Of a DNA stretch of 39,713 nt, positions 8,504 to 15,224 are shown piece after piece. Below the pieces are notes generated by a model. It was not told the origin of the DNA. It saw nothing but the letters and a program-made list of their open reading frames with translations, and made no database searches. The stretch comes from a virus: positions 1 to 39,713 of the IMG/VR virus record IMGVR_UViG_3300027722_000014; one strand, given 5' to 3'. The stretch's first letter is position 1. Every line of letters begins with the position of its first letter. Made by a program: the position numbers and the translations under genes.

Positions 8504-8508
8504 TTGTA

Positions 8509-8524
8509 TATCATTTGTGTTACG
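8509..8524 (-). promoter_or_regulatory. GTAACACAA motif upstream of VRR-NUC gene
   Basis: On the leftward strand this reads CGTAACACAAATGATA, identical over 16 bases to 13418-13433 on the other strand. The TAA is the stop codon of the gene at 8520-8831. A TTGACA lies at 8535-8540, but its spacing to any good -10 box is wrong for sigma-70. Confidence 0.45.
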
Positions 8525-8831
8525 AGGTCACAAGTGTCAAGAGGGGTTTTTTATTTATCTTTTTTCTCCCCTTCTTACGGTTAGGTACCTTCGCACGACG
8601 CCGGAAGGCATCGGCATAGACGGCCGCGGTCGCTGCTTCCTCCAGGGCTGCGCAGGCACGGGCGAGCGCTCTGAGCAACTTCTCCGACTCGACCCGGTCG
8701 AGCCGCACCATCGCTCTGTGACCGCCTTTCGGGCCGGTGAACCAGATGGTGAGGTGTTGCTCGCCATGCTGCATTCGAATGGTGCTCATCTCGGTCGAGT
8801 GGATTTCCAGAGGATCGATTTTTTTGATCAT
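8520..8831 (-). CDS. unknown protein with basic C-terminus
   Basis: The product has 103 residues. The N-terminal half alternates strands (MSTIRMQHGEQHLTIWF, AMVRLDRVE) and the middle is a helix rich in Ala and Arg (LLRALARACAALEEAATAA). The tail is very basic (RRRAKVPNRKKGRKKINKK), suggesting nucleic-acid contact. No family recognised. It abuts the HTH gene upstream by one base, and its stop codon is embedded in the GTAACACAA motif. Confidence 0.6.
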   Translation of the reverse strand: MIKKIDPLEIHSTEMSTIRMQHGEQHLTIWFTGPKGGHRAMVRLDRVESEKLLRALARACAALEEAATAAVYADAFRRRAKVPNRKKGRKKINKKPLLTLVTS

Positions 8832-9067
8832 CAGGCGGCCTCTCTTGGTGCCAGTCTGAGCAAGTGGTACTCGGCGTAGGGATTGCCGTAATCGTTGATT
8901 ACCCTGGTGGTAAGTATCTCGTGCCCCATCTGACGCAGATCGAAAATGCGGGCACCCAGCCTGAAGCAGCCATAGAGACGCAGCGCCTCGATGGGGGTGA
9001 TCGGTCGCGTCCTCAGATGATCTAGTATCAGCGCATTCTGGACAGCGATTCTGTTATGGCCGCGCAT
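8831..9067 (-). CDS. helix-turn-helix protein (HTH_39-like)
   Basis: The product has 78 residues from the ATG at 9067, which overlaps the stop of the nuclease gene (TAATG); a longer frame to 9205 lies inside that gene and is not used. The sequence NALILDHLRTRPITPIEALR, followed by YGCFRLGARIFDLRQMGHEI, has the layout of the phage-associated HTH_39 winged helix-turn-helix proteins. These bind DNA, probably as regulators, though their targets are rarely known. The C-terminus (YAEYHLLRL) gives the last strand of the wing. Confidence 0.75.
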   Translation of the reverse strand: MRGHNRIAVQNALILDHLRTRPITPIEALRLYGCFRLGARIFDLRQMGHEILTTRVINDYGNPYAEYHLLRLAPREAA

Positions 9068-9771
9068 TACCGTGATCCCTTCCCATGGTACGGGCAGCTC
9101 ACCACCGGACAGTGCCGCTTGCACAGGCCGGACGGATTCGGTGGGTAGGTAACGGTACGGTGGGCCTCGGTCATCTGATTGATTTCCGGCCACAGCTCGT
9201 TCCACAGTGGCACCATATTCTCCCGCCTGTAGGTCTCCTTGGTGGTCAGCACCTTGCCGTTGTCATCGGTGTGGCCGAGCCAGATGTAAGCCGTCTGCAC
9301 CTCGTTGACCTTCGGGTAGTTGGCAAAGATCAGCTGCGCAGAGAGACCCAGCTGCTCGAACTCCGGAGAGATTTTTCCGCCAGTCTTCCAGTCCAGGCTG
9401 ATCGCCGTCTCGTTGCCGATGCCAAGCACGTCGACGACGCCGCGGAACCATGTATCGGCGTCGAAGAACCTGGTGGGGGTGAACTCCTGTGACATCGCCA
9501 GCTTGTTTTCAACCAGCATCCTGGTGCCGGCCTTGCCCAGAGCGATCATTTTCTGGGGCCAAACGTCGTAGTCCCGCATGGATTCCGGCAACGGTGCGCC
9601 CTTGGCGATACGGTTCGCCAGTGCCTCGTGCACTTCGTGCCCCCACTTCAGCGCGCCGGCCTCCGGCTCGACATAGTTCTTGGCGACGTCGATTTCATAG
9701 AAGCGCTTCGGGCAGGTGCGCCAGTTCTTCAGGCGTGACCATGACCACGAGAACGGCTTACTCATATCCAT
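9067..9771 (-). CDS. Cas4/RecB-like PD-(D/E)XK exonuclease, possible Fe-S protein
   Basis: The product has 234 residues. It begins WSWSRLKNWRTCPKRFYE, the usual opening of RecB-family nucleases, followed by GHEVHEAL. Catalytic residues are visible as Glu88, Asp114 in FRGVVDVLG, Asp127 and Lys129 in LDWKTG, and Gln140 of the QxxxY-type motif. Cys20 together with Cys217, Cys221 and Cys226 near the C-terminus matches the four-cysteine layout that holds a 4Fe-4S cluster in Cas4 and AddB. Such phage enzymes resect DNA ends for recombination. No CRISPR array or cas1/cas2 is present, so an adaptation role is unlikely. Confidence 0.85.
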   Translation of the reverse strand: MDMSKPFSWSWSRLKNWRTCPKRFYEIDVAKNYVEPEAGALKWGHEVHEALANRIAKGAPLPESMRDYDVWPQKMIALGKAGTRMLVENKLAMSQEFTPTRFFDADTWFRGVVDVLGIGNETAISLDWKTGGKISPEFEQLGLSAQLIFANYPKVNEVQTAYIWLGHTDDNGKVLTTKETYRRENMVPLWNELWPEINQMTEAHRTVTYPPNPSGLCKRHCPVVSCPYHGKGSR

Positions 9772-10195
9772 GATCCTTTACTGGATGCGGCGGCCCTGCT
9801 GCCACTGCCGTGTAGGTCCCATCCGGTAGGAGGTGGACGTGCACTTTATCGGCGAGGACCACCACAGTAGCCCGCAACTGCTCGATCTCATTGATGAACT
9901 CATCAATGCGGTCATGCAGACTTCGATAGCCCCTGCTGTGATCACGCCATGCCCGTGCGGCTTCCCGCATTTGCGTTACGGGAACGTCCTGCAACGTCAG
10001 CCGCTCGATCTCAAGCTGCTCAGCGACGAACCGCATATGCTCCGCTATTGGCACATTGCGGGTGTCCATGCCGTATTGGTTGATGATGGCCCGCAGCCGC
10101 TCGATCTCGTGCTTGGCCGCAATCAAAGTCTTATTTTTCTCGACGACGCTGACGACATACACAGCGTTGTTTATCCGCTCCATGATGTCGGTCAT
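9758..10195 (-). CDS. coiled-coil protein of unknown function
   Basis: The product has 145 residues. It is mostly helical with heptad-like stretches (KHEIERLRAIINQYG, VAEQLEIERLTL, RIDEFINEIEQLRATVVVLADKV) and a short Pro/Gly-rich tail. No family recognised. It overlaps the Cas4-like gene by 14 bases and the next gene upstream by ATGA, so it belongs to the same transcription unit. Confidence 0.65.
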   Translation of the reverse strand: MTDIMERINNAVYVVSVVEKNKTLIAAKHEIERLRAIINQYGMDTRNVPIAEHMRFVAEQLEIERLTLQDVPVTQMREAARAWRDHSRGYRSLHDRIDEFINEIEQLRATVVVLADKVHVHLLPDGTYTAVAAGPPHPVKDHGYE

Positions 10196-10479
10196 GCTTC
10201 GCCCTCCTTGAGAGCGTCACGAGCGATCTTCTCAACGCCCTTGATGACATGCCGCATGCAGCTGGACGCGAAGGCATCCATCGTCATGCCGTTAGCCGTC
10301 AGTAGTTCATGCGCCTTTTTCCACTCATCCTTGGTCGGCTCGTGGAAGATGTCGAGCGGGTAAGCCTCGCTCCACTGCACGATACTCTCCAGTGCCTCAC
10401 GCAGCCGTGCAATCTCATCGCTCATGAGCATTTCTTCCATTCGATCATAGACTTTCCTTGAACCTAGGATGTATTTCAC
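10192..10479 (-). CDS. unknown helical protein, GTG start
   Basis: The product has 95 residues. I place the start at GTG 10479, which has GAGGG seven to eight bases before it and follows the stop of the zinc-finger gene by seven bases. An in-frame ATG at 10425 (MSDEIARLREALES) would give a shorter product. The sequence is a helical opening (EIARLREALESIVQWSE) followed by a helical domain ending in MRHVIKGVEKIARDALKEGE. No family recognised. Confidence 0.6.
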   Translation of the reverse strand: MKYILGSRKVYDRMEEMLMSDEIARLREALESIVQWSEAYPLDIFHEPTKDEWKKAHELLTANGMTMDAFASSCMRHVIKGVEKIARDALKEGEA

Positions 10480-10486
10480 GCTGCCC

Positions 10487-10912
10487 TCACCAGCGCTGGG
10501 TTGTTGCTGCCGCTTCGCATACGAACTCCTTGTGCTGTGTCTGCATGTGCCGTGCCATCTGTGAAAAGGTGCGGTTGCAAACAGGACATGTTCCTGCCGA
10601 CGCACGCTTGGTCAGCTTCGCCTTCTCGGCTTTCACCTTGCGGGTCGTCGCTTCGGCGTCGTTAGCCAGCTTGATCAGCCTCTGGATGCGGTCGTCCCGC
10701 TCGGCCATCTGCTGTTTCAGCCGGTCGCGCTCGCGCCTCATCTTGGTGATCTCGTCGTCCTCGTCGCAGAAGTGCTGCGGGTGACCATAACCACAATGGA
10801 AGGTAATCCTCGACCGGCCCTCCATCGCAGCAAAGTAGTGCGTCGGCGTCAGCCAGATGCGACAGCCACAGCGGCAACACTTACCAGCCGCTATGGGTCT
10901 CTCCTCATTCAT
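10487..10912 (-). CDS. two-zinc-site coiled-coil protein with C2H2 finger
   Basis: The product has 141 residues. The N-terminal cluster CCRCGCRIW plus FHCGYGHPQHFC is a likely zinc site. Residues 55-103 form a charged coiled coil (MRRERDRLKQQMAERDDRI). The C-terminal part is a C2H2 finger: Cys109, Cys112, His122 and His127 in CPVCNRTFSQMARHMQTQH. The nine-residue spacing between the second Cys and first His resembles the prokaryotic Ros/MucR finger, though the flanking Ros fold is absent. DNA or RNA binding is likely. It overlaps the His-rich gene by eight bases. Confidence 0.7.
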   Translation of the reverse strand: MNEERPIAAGKCCRCGCRIWLTPTHYFAAMEGRSRITFHCGYGHPQHFCDEDDEITKMRRERDRLKQQMAERDDRIQRLIKLANDAEATTRKVKAEKAKLTKRASAGTCPVCNRTFSQMARHMQTQHKEFVCEAAATTQRW

Positions 10913-11114
10913 CGTTGAGCGCCTTCAGCAGCTTGTCGGCCAGTGCCTGAGCGCTGGCCTGATCGTGGTGCTCGCCGACGAAATCGACATGCACGAAGTG
11001 CGAATGCATGTGCCCGTCGTGCTCATGCATCTCGACGAACTCGACCTTCCAGTTGCTGGGCAAACCACCCATCGCTTTCTGTTCACGCAGCTTGCTCTGG
11101 ATTTCAAAGGCCAT
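10905..11114 (-). CDS. histidine-rich small protein
   Basis: The product has 69 residues. It has an excellent AAGGAGGATCAC ribosome site before ATG 11114. The centre, FVEMHEHDGHMHSHFVHVDF, is very rich in His and Met and alternates like a beta strand, so metal binding is plausible. It ends in a helix (ASAQALADKLLKALNDE). No family recognised. The 148 bases between it and the DNA polymerase stop hold no gene; an 8-bp inverted repeat (GTCTGGTT/AACCAGAC) lies there. Confidence 0.65.
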   Translation of the reverse strand: MAFEIQSKLREQKAMGGLPSNWKVEFVEMHEHDGHMHSHFVHVDFVGEHHDQASAQALADKLLKALNDE

Positions 11115-11262
11115 GTGATCCTCCTTGGATTGGTGACGGCTTGTCTGGTTTCACGGGGAAATGAAGCCTCTCGGCTGACCCTGGAAACCCGAACCAGACC
11201 TTGTTGCAGGAACAACCTGCCCACCCGTTGCCGCCGCGGCTGTGCTCTGGACCACTCCAGGG

Positions 11263-13110
11263 TTACTTCGCATCATAGTATGTCCTGCCGATATGTCCCT
11301 CGGCGGCCAGCGGTGCGTCGGGCATCCACTCCGGAGGGCGTGACATCTCACGCACCACCAGCTTCTTCGCCATCTCGGCGCTCGACTCAGGGACGATGTA
11401 GATCAGCTCGTCGTGCACCTGATGCTTGGGCATCAGCAACCCGTGTGTGAGATGTTTCACACGCTTGGCTGTCTCCATGATGTGGATGAAGGCGAGCGCC
11501 TGAACGACATTCTCGACGATCTTGGCGCCGTAGATTCGGTGCGGTCTCTCGCCGCGCATGAAGGTCCAGCCGGACTTGCCCTCGGCATCGGTCGCGTAGC
11601 CGAGGTTCTTGTAGCGGAGCCTGTTGCCATTCGGCAGCAGCAACGATCCGCCCGTGGCTTCGATCGGCCCCCACTGCAGGCTGCTACCTGCGTTGCTGGC
11701 GAGGATCGGCAGGATATTTTTCTGCGCAAAGGACCAGTTGCTGACGATGTACGGAAACATGTTCCGGTACAGCTCGACGGCGCGTGCCGCCTCGATGTCC
11801 TCCAGCTTCACGTTGCCCTGTACCCTGCACATGTTCTGGAACACCGGCCACGAGGATGCGTAGCCCAACGACAGGATGGCAGTCTTGCCGACGAAGCGCT
11901 CGACCGGGTTGTCCTCTTTGTTGACCGGGTAATAGTAAAGACCCTCGGCAAAGACGCAGTAGATATCCTCGCCCCTGCGGAAAGCCTCGACGAGGTCGTC
12001 CTGCCCACTGATGGTGGCGTTGAAGCGCGCCTCGATCTGAGAGGCGTCAACAGCCACCACCAGTTCCCCCTCCGGCGCGCGAAATGCACGCCGGAGTTCG
12101 CCCCCGCGCGGCAGGTTCTGCAGGTTGATGTTCCAGTCACCGCTGAAGCGGTGTGTATGGGCGCCGGAATATCTGAGCGGCACCGGCATTGCGTCGACGA
12201 CATTGCCAATCGACAGCAGTCGTTCGGTGCGGGTCTCCTCCAGCGTCGACTTTACGCCCAGCCTTGCGGCGACCAGCGCCTGCACCAGCGGGTTGTCGTG
12301 TTCGAGCAGTGCCTGGAATTCCTTGTCGGTCTTGGCGAATGCCCATGCCCGCTTGCCCGTGGTCTTCGATATTTTCAGCGGGATCGGGGCGTTCAGTTGC
12401 CCCAGCATGGTCGCCAGATGCCGGTCGCTCATCACCACATGGATGTCGTCCTTGTGGATTTGCGCGGCGTCGAGCAGCGCCTGCTTGTTTGCCTTGACCG
12501 CCGCCAGATGTTCGGCCAGCACCATGCCGTCGAGCTGGAACCGTGGCTCAGTCGCCATGCGGATGACCATGTCGATGGTCTCAAGCTCGCTCTCGGGAAA
12601 GCCTTCGCCACGCATGTTGTCGAACAGTCGGCGGCACTTTATGGCATCGTCGATGGCGTACTGCTTGACCTCTTCGTAGAGGCTTGGCTGTTCCATGATC
12701 GCCGCCAGGCACAGCCCTTTGGTCTTGTGGACGGTGTCCATCTTCGCCGGCATGCCGTAGCGCTGGCAAAGCGAGGCCAGGGACAGCGATTTCAGTTCGT
12801 GGCTGAGCCAGTTGCGCGCCATCGACAAGGTGTCTCCGTACATGCCCGGCACGATGCCGTAACGGGACGACAGGATAACCATGTCGAACAGCGCATTGTG
12901 CGAGATCGCCATGACGTTGGGCCAGTCGATGGTCTCGAAGAAGCCGGGAAGATCAGGGCCGTCGACCCATACCTTGGCGCCAGCCTCGTCGACGAAGGCA
13001 CAGCCCAGCGCCTCGAAGCGCGGGTCGTTGATGTATTCGATCGGGGTGAGCTTCTTGAGCGTGAAGTCATCCGACCAGAAGCTCTCGAAGTCGAGGAAAA
13101 GTCTCTTCAT
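11263..13110 (-). CDS. family A DNA polymerase with 3'-5' exonuclease
   Basis: The product has 615 residues from ATG 13110; the open frame extends to 13215 without a better start. Exonuclease motifs are LDFES (Asp7, Glu9), SHNALFDM (Asn72, Asp76) and YAIDDAIKC (about 151-159). Polymerase motif A is VDASQIEARF (Asp355), motif B is RFVGKTAILSLGY (405-417) and motif C is HDE (566-568). LQNLPR at about 330-335 is typical of the family. No 5'-3' exonuclease domain is present, as expected for a phage replicative enzyme. It would copy the genome with the prim-pol/helicase. Motif B has LSLGY where T7-type enzymes have FxYG, a sub-family feature. The leader carries an inverted repeat, the shared 16-nt element and a GTAACA motif. 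Confidence 0.93.
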   Translation of the reverse strand: MKRLFLDFESFWSDDFTLKKLTPIEYINDPRFEALGCAFVDEAGAKVWVDGPDLPGFFETIDWPNVMAISHNALFDMVILSSRYGIVPGMYGDTLSMARNWLSHELKSLSLASLCQRYGMPAKMDTVHKTKGLCLAAIMEQPSLYEEVKQYAIDDAIKCRRLFDNMRGEGFPESELETIDMVIRMATEPRFQLDGMVLAEHLAAVKANKQALLDAAQIHKDDIHVVMSDRHLATMLGQLNAPIPLKISKTTGKRAWAFAKTDKEFQALLEHDNPLVQALVAARLGVKSTLEETRTERLLSIGNVVDAMPVPLRYSGAHTHRFSGDWNINLQNLPRGGELRRAFRAPEGELVVAVDASQIEARFNATISGQDDLVEAFRRGEDIYCVFAEGLYYYPVNKEDNPVERFVGKTAILSLGYASSWPVFQNMCRVQGNVKLEDIEAARAVELYRNMFPYIVSNWSFAQKNILPILASNAGSSLQWGPIEATGGSLLLPNGNRLRYKNLGYATDAEGKSGWTFMRGERPHRIYGAKIVENVVQALAFIHIMETAKRVKHLTHGLLMPKHQVHDELIYIVPESSAEMAKKLVVREMSRPPEWMPDAPLAAEGHIGRTYYDAK

Positions 13111-13140
13111 TTCAGGCCCACTTGTTTTTTGTGTTGGTTT

Positions 13141-13152
13141 AATTATGTTACG
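13141..13152 (-). promoter_or_regulatory. GTAACA-type motif upstream of DNA polymerase
   Basis: On the leftward strand this reads CGTAACATAATT, a one-base variant of the GTAACACAA motif, 30 bases before the polymerase start. Confidence 0.35.
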
Positions 13153-13158
13153 CAGTGC

Positions 13159-13176
13159 CGATGGACCTGTCCATCG
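13159..13176. promoter_or_regulatory. inverted repeat in polymerase leader
   Basis: Perfect 8-bp arms CGATGGAC and GTCCATCG are separated by CT, about 50 bases before the polymerase start. It could be a dimer-binding operator or an mRNA hairpin for translational control. There is no T tract, so a terminator is unlikely. Confidence 0.5.
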
Positions 13177-13198
13177 ACTAGGGGCGGTGGCGTTGTGG

Positions 13199-13214
13199 TT
13201 CCCTCGGTGACACA
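13199..13214 (-). promoter_or_regulatory. 16-nt leader element shared with prim-pol gene
   Basis: Identical to 4109-4124 (TGTGTCACCGAGGGAA on the leftward strand), 89 bases before the polymerase start. No ATG follows this copy at ribosome-site distance, so it is not simply a Shine-Dalgarno sequence here. Confidence 0.4.
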
Positions 13215-13320
13215 AGGTATCTAACCGTCGCCGCCCCGCTTCCTTTTATGAGCAGCGAAAACCTTGTATGATCGCCGGCAGGACGGGAGTAGCACCGATT
13301 ACCCGTCATCCCTCATTTGC

Positions 13321-13368
13321 CCCGGCGCGCTGCTTGCCCCCTCAAAAATTCGCGCGCCGGGATTTTTT
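13321..13368 (+). terminator. rightward intrinsic-terminator-like hairpin
   Basis: Perfect 10-bp arms CCCGGCGCGC (13321-13330) and GCGCGCCGGG (13352-13361) with a 21-base loop are followed by ATTTTTT on the plus strand. It would stop rightward transcripts, yet all genes around it run leftward. It may therefore block antisense transcription, or be part of an origin structure. Confidence 0.45.
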
Positions 13369-13417
13369 CGAGCCGGATTCGCCCGATTCCAAAATTTTGT
13401 AGAATCGAAAAATCCAG

Positions 13418-13433
13418 CGTAACACAAATGATA
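13418..13433 (+). promoter_or_regulatory. rightward GTAACACAA motif copy
   Basis: CGTAACACAAATGATA, identical to the leftward copy at 8509-8524. It points into the 3' end of a leftward gene, the only copy without a co-oriented gene downstream. Confidence 0.35.
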
Positions 13434-13436
13434 GTG

Positions 13437-13919
13437 CTAACTGGTCTTTACGAGATCAGTGACGGCGATCGGCTCGGGCGCGCCCTTGCCTTCCTCGACC
13501 AGCTTGGCCATGCCAGGCGAACGCCCTGCGACCTGCGCCTTGGCATCCGGGCCGAGTTCATCCGGTGTCATGGTGCCGGTCTTCAGCATGTCCTCAAGGC
13601 TGGCATTGGTGACCTGCGGAATCTTGATCGTCGAATTTTCCGGCGATGGCTCGCCTTCGATGACTTCGAAATGCGCCGGCTTTGATGCGGTCGCTGCCTT
13701 GAAGAACACCGTGTCGCCCACACGGGCGATCTTGGTGTGGTATGGGCCAGTACCGAACAGGTCACCAGCGGGCAGCGCCAAGGCCGGGCCACGGTCGTAT
13801 GAAGCCCAGTTCTTGTCGATCCATGCCGGGGCCGACTGGATGTCCTTGAATTCAAACTCCTGATCGCCTGCTGGCGGCTCCCATACGGGGGTTTCAGTTG
13901 CAGGGGCAGCTTCTGCCAT
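13437..13919 (-). CDS. unknown protein with AP-W-D-NW domain (paralogue of the product at 28656)
   Basis: The product has 160 residues from ATG 13919, which has GGAGGAACC before it; a frame extension to 13982 is rejected. After a Pro/Ala/Glu-rich start, residues 23-90 form a compact domain: EFKDIQSAPAWIDKNWASYD, GPALALP, KIARVGDTVFF and PAHFEVIEG. The same order (AP-W-D-NW, GP-L-LP, I-RVGD-V, EVW) occurs at the C-terminus of the acidic protein encoded at 28656-29540. I know this domain only from phage proteins without assigned function. The rest is low complexity with a helical end (PGMAKLVEEGKG). It is the last gene before the polymerase leader. Confidence 0.7.
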   Translation of the reverse strand: MAEAAPATETPVWEPPAGDQEFEFKDIQSAPAWIDKNWASYDRGPALALPAGDLFGTGPYHTKIARVGDTVFFKAATASKPAHFEVIEGEPSPENSTIKIPQVTNASLEDMLKTGTMTPDELGPDAKAQVAGRSPGMAKLVEEGKGAPEPIAVTDLVKTS

Positions 13920-13972
13920 GTCGGTTCCTCCGGTGAGATTGGTACACGGCGGACAATAGTACGAGGTGCGGC

Positions 13973-14209
13973 TCAGCGCCACACCAGCCGCTTTTCGAAC
14001 GGGACGTTCTGGTGAATGCCCCAGTTCTGGTCGGCACGATCGAGGTCGTAACGCTCGCCGATTGCCTCAACGAATTCGTAGACGTCCTCGCCGGCCATGG
14101 CGGCCGCCTCGGCACGCTCGCCGTGATCGTCGATCAGCCCTTCGTAGCAGTAGATGTGGTGGGCGTAGCGGCGGGCTTCAGCGAGCCACGCCTCGGTGGA
14201 TGGTGTCAT
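13973..14209 (-). CDS. small acidic unknown protein
   Basis: The product has 78 residues and is mainly helical (TEAWLAEARRYAHHIYCYEG, ERAEAAAMAGEDVYEFVEAI) with an aromatic end (QNWGIHQNVPFEKRLVW). It is preceded by the leader CCAACCAACAGAAGGACC and, 35 bases further up, by the 29-nt promoter-like motif, so it is likely the first gene of a transcript. No family recognised. Confidence 0.65.
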   Translation of the reverse strand: MTPSTEAWLAEARRYAHHIYCYEGLIDDHGERAEAAAMAGEDVYEFVEAIGERYDLDRADQNWGIHQNVPFEKRLVWR

Positions 14210-14241
14210 GTCAGTGGTCCTTCTGTTGGTTGGAGTGTCTC

Positions 14242-14270
14242 AAAGGGTAGATGGCATTTAATGCGGTTTA
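14242..14270 (-). promoter_or_regulatory. 29-nt promoter-like motif, copy A
   Basis: On the leftward strand: TAAACCGCATTAA, then ATGCCAT, then CTACCCTTT. The first TAA is the stop codon of the upstream gene. The start codon of the next gene is 32 bases downstream. This copy has the weakest right half (CTTT where most have CTAG). Confidence 0.6.
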
Positions 14271-14507
14271 GACGAGCCGCTTCTTGATTTCCTCGACGAC
14301 GCGGATCATCGCCTGCAATTCCTCGATGTTCTGCTGCAGGTCCTCGATGGTCTGGTTGAGCTTGACGATGGTAGTCGCCTTCGCCATCGCCGGTGTGCTG
14401 GTCGAGGAGATTGGCTTGGTACTGCCGAGAGTGTTGCCCTGGCCTTTCAGATTCAGGTTCTTGTCCAACTCGGCGTTGAGTTCCTTATCCATGTTTTCGA
14501 TGTTCAT
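14268..14507 (-). CDS. small coiled-coil protein
   Basis: The product has 79 residues. The first 40 are polar and probably disordered (Asn/Leu/Lys then Ser/Thr). Residues 47-79 form a clear coiled coil with Leu/Ile heptads (VKLNQTIEDLQQNIEELQAM). It overlaps the upstream zinc-ribbon gene by ATGA. Its stop codon is part of promoter-like motif A. No family recognised; an oligomerisation or adaptor role is plausible. Confidence 0.65.
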   Translation of the reverse strand: MNIENMDKELNAELDKNLNLKGQGNTLGSTKPISSTSTPAMAKATTIVKLNQTIEDLQQNIEELQAMIRVVEEIKKRLV

Positions 14508-15016
14508 TCTGCTACTTTCTCCCTTGGTTCACGTGAATATTCTTCGTAAGCCTTCAGCTCCGCTTCGATCAGCATCATGCGGCTGACGAACTTTTCAGGG
14601 TCGCTATTGATGGTGTCCTTGACGAAGGCGACCAGCACTGCCGTCCCAGCAAAGAAGATGTCCTGCGCCGCGATATAGAGCTTGTGGTCGGTGTTCAGCA
14701 CCCTCGTCGTCAAGCTCTTTCCGAGAAGTTCGCCGTGGTACTGCTTCCACAGGAAGGAGATGATCGGACCGTTCTCCTTCATGTGGATGAAGGCGTCGCG
14801 TGCTTCGCGCAGACGGCCGTTCAGCACCATACCGACATGCTCATCGGCCGTCGGCTTGCGAAAATCATAGCTCCGCACGATCAGCGGCTCACCGCATTCG
14901 GTGCACATGACGATGGTGCAGATTTTTTCGTTGTCGAGGTTTTCCAACTTTGCATTGCTGCAAATTTCATGGTGCAGCGATGCGAGGTCGGTCTGGCAGT
15001 ACGGGCAATAGATCAT
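14504..15016 (-). CDS. zinc-ribbon protein of unknown function
   Basis: The product has 170 residues from ATG 15016; the longer frame to 15088 contains a hairpin and no ribosome site. The N-terminus MIYCPYCQTDLASLHHEICS followed by MCTECGEPLIV is a two-CxxC zinc ribbon with a longer insert. The rest is helical, with LREARDAFIHMKENG and a hydrophobic helix around IFFAGTAVLVAFV, then an amphipathic helix MLIEAELKAYEEYSRE. Some rhizobial proteins with an N-terminal ribbon and similar helical body are annotated DUF4145-like; the fit is not firm. A GTAACACAA motif lies 22 bases before the start. Confidence 0.6.
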   Translation of the reverse strand: MIYCPYCQTDLASLHHEICSNAKLENLDNEKICTIVMCTECGEPLIVRSYDFRKPTADEHVGMVLNGRLREARDAFIHMKENGPIISFLWKQYHGELLGKSLTTRVLNTDHKLYIAAQDIFFAGTAVLVAFVKDTINSDPEKFVSRMMLIEAELKAYEEYSREPREKVAE

Positions 15017-15038
15017 GACTGGCTTTCGCGTTAAGAGC

Positions 15039-15050
15039 GGTTGTGTTACG
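15039..15050 (-). promoter_or_regulatory. GTAACACAA motif upstream of zinc-ribbon gene
   Basis: On the leftward strand this reads CGTAACACAACC. It lies just after the hairpin at 15056-15081, as expected if a terminator is followed by a fresh start signal. Confidence 0.4.
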
Positions 15051-15055
15051 GGAAA

Positions 15056-15081
15056 GAGAGGAGGGCTGCAACCCTCCTCTC
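15056..15081 (-). terminator. leftward terminator-like hairpin after the ParB-like genes
   Basis: Perfect 10-bp arms (GAGAGGAGGG and CCCTCCTCTC) flank a 6-base loop. On the leftward strand the stem is followed by TTTCCC, a short T run. It would end the transcript of the two ParB-like genes. Confidence 0.5.
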
Positions 15082-15143
15082 CCGCCAACGAAAGGAAACA
15101 TGCACTTCCCTAGCCTTGCCGACCTTGACCCTCCACATATGGA

Positions 15144-15157
15144 CCGCACATGTGCGG
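15144..15157. repeat. 14-bp palindrome downstream of ParB-like gene
   Basis: CCGCACATGTGCGG, perfect. It lies in the 208-bp gap 15017-15224 together with the hairpin above and a wider inverted repeat (GGGAGACC near 15160 and GGTCTCCC near 15220). A binding site for a dimeric protein, possibly one of the ParB-like proteins next door, is conceivable. Confidence 0.4.
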
Positions 15158-15224
15158 CGGGAGACCAAGGGAGGTCGGCTTGTCGTTATTGGGCTGGCCG
15201 CTCGCCCTCAAAACCCGGGTCTCC

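Larger units (their letters stand above)
13111..13436. other. 326-bp intergenic region with several inverted repeats
   Basis: I see no credible gene here. It holds, in order: a GTAACA-type motif (13141-13152), an 18-bp inverted repeat (13159-13176), the 16-nt element shared with the prim-pol leader (13199-13214), a GC-rich hairpin followed by six T (13321-13368), an AT-rich inverted repeat with arms CGATTC/GAATCG around CAAAATTTTG (13384-13407), and a rightward copy of CGTAACACAAATGATA (13418-13433). The mix of AT-rich DNA and symmetry beside the polymerase gene would suit a replication origin or a complex leader. Neither is proven. Confidence 0.5.

Noticed and set aside
9067-9771. Cas4 gene of a CRISPR-Cas system
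   Set aside because: No repeat-spacer array or other cas gene in the window; phage Cas4/RecB-like nucleases normally serve recombination.
11413-13224. 603-codon open frame on the plus strand
   Set aside because: It is the complement of the DNA polymerase gene; composition is His/Gln/Arg/Val-rich without motifs, as expected of an antisense shadow in GC-rich DNA.
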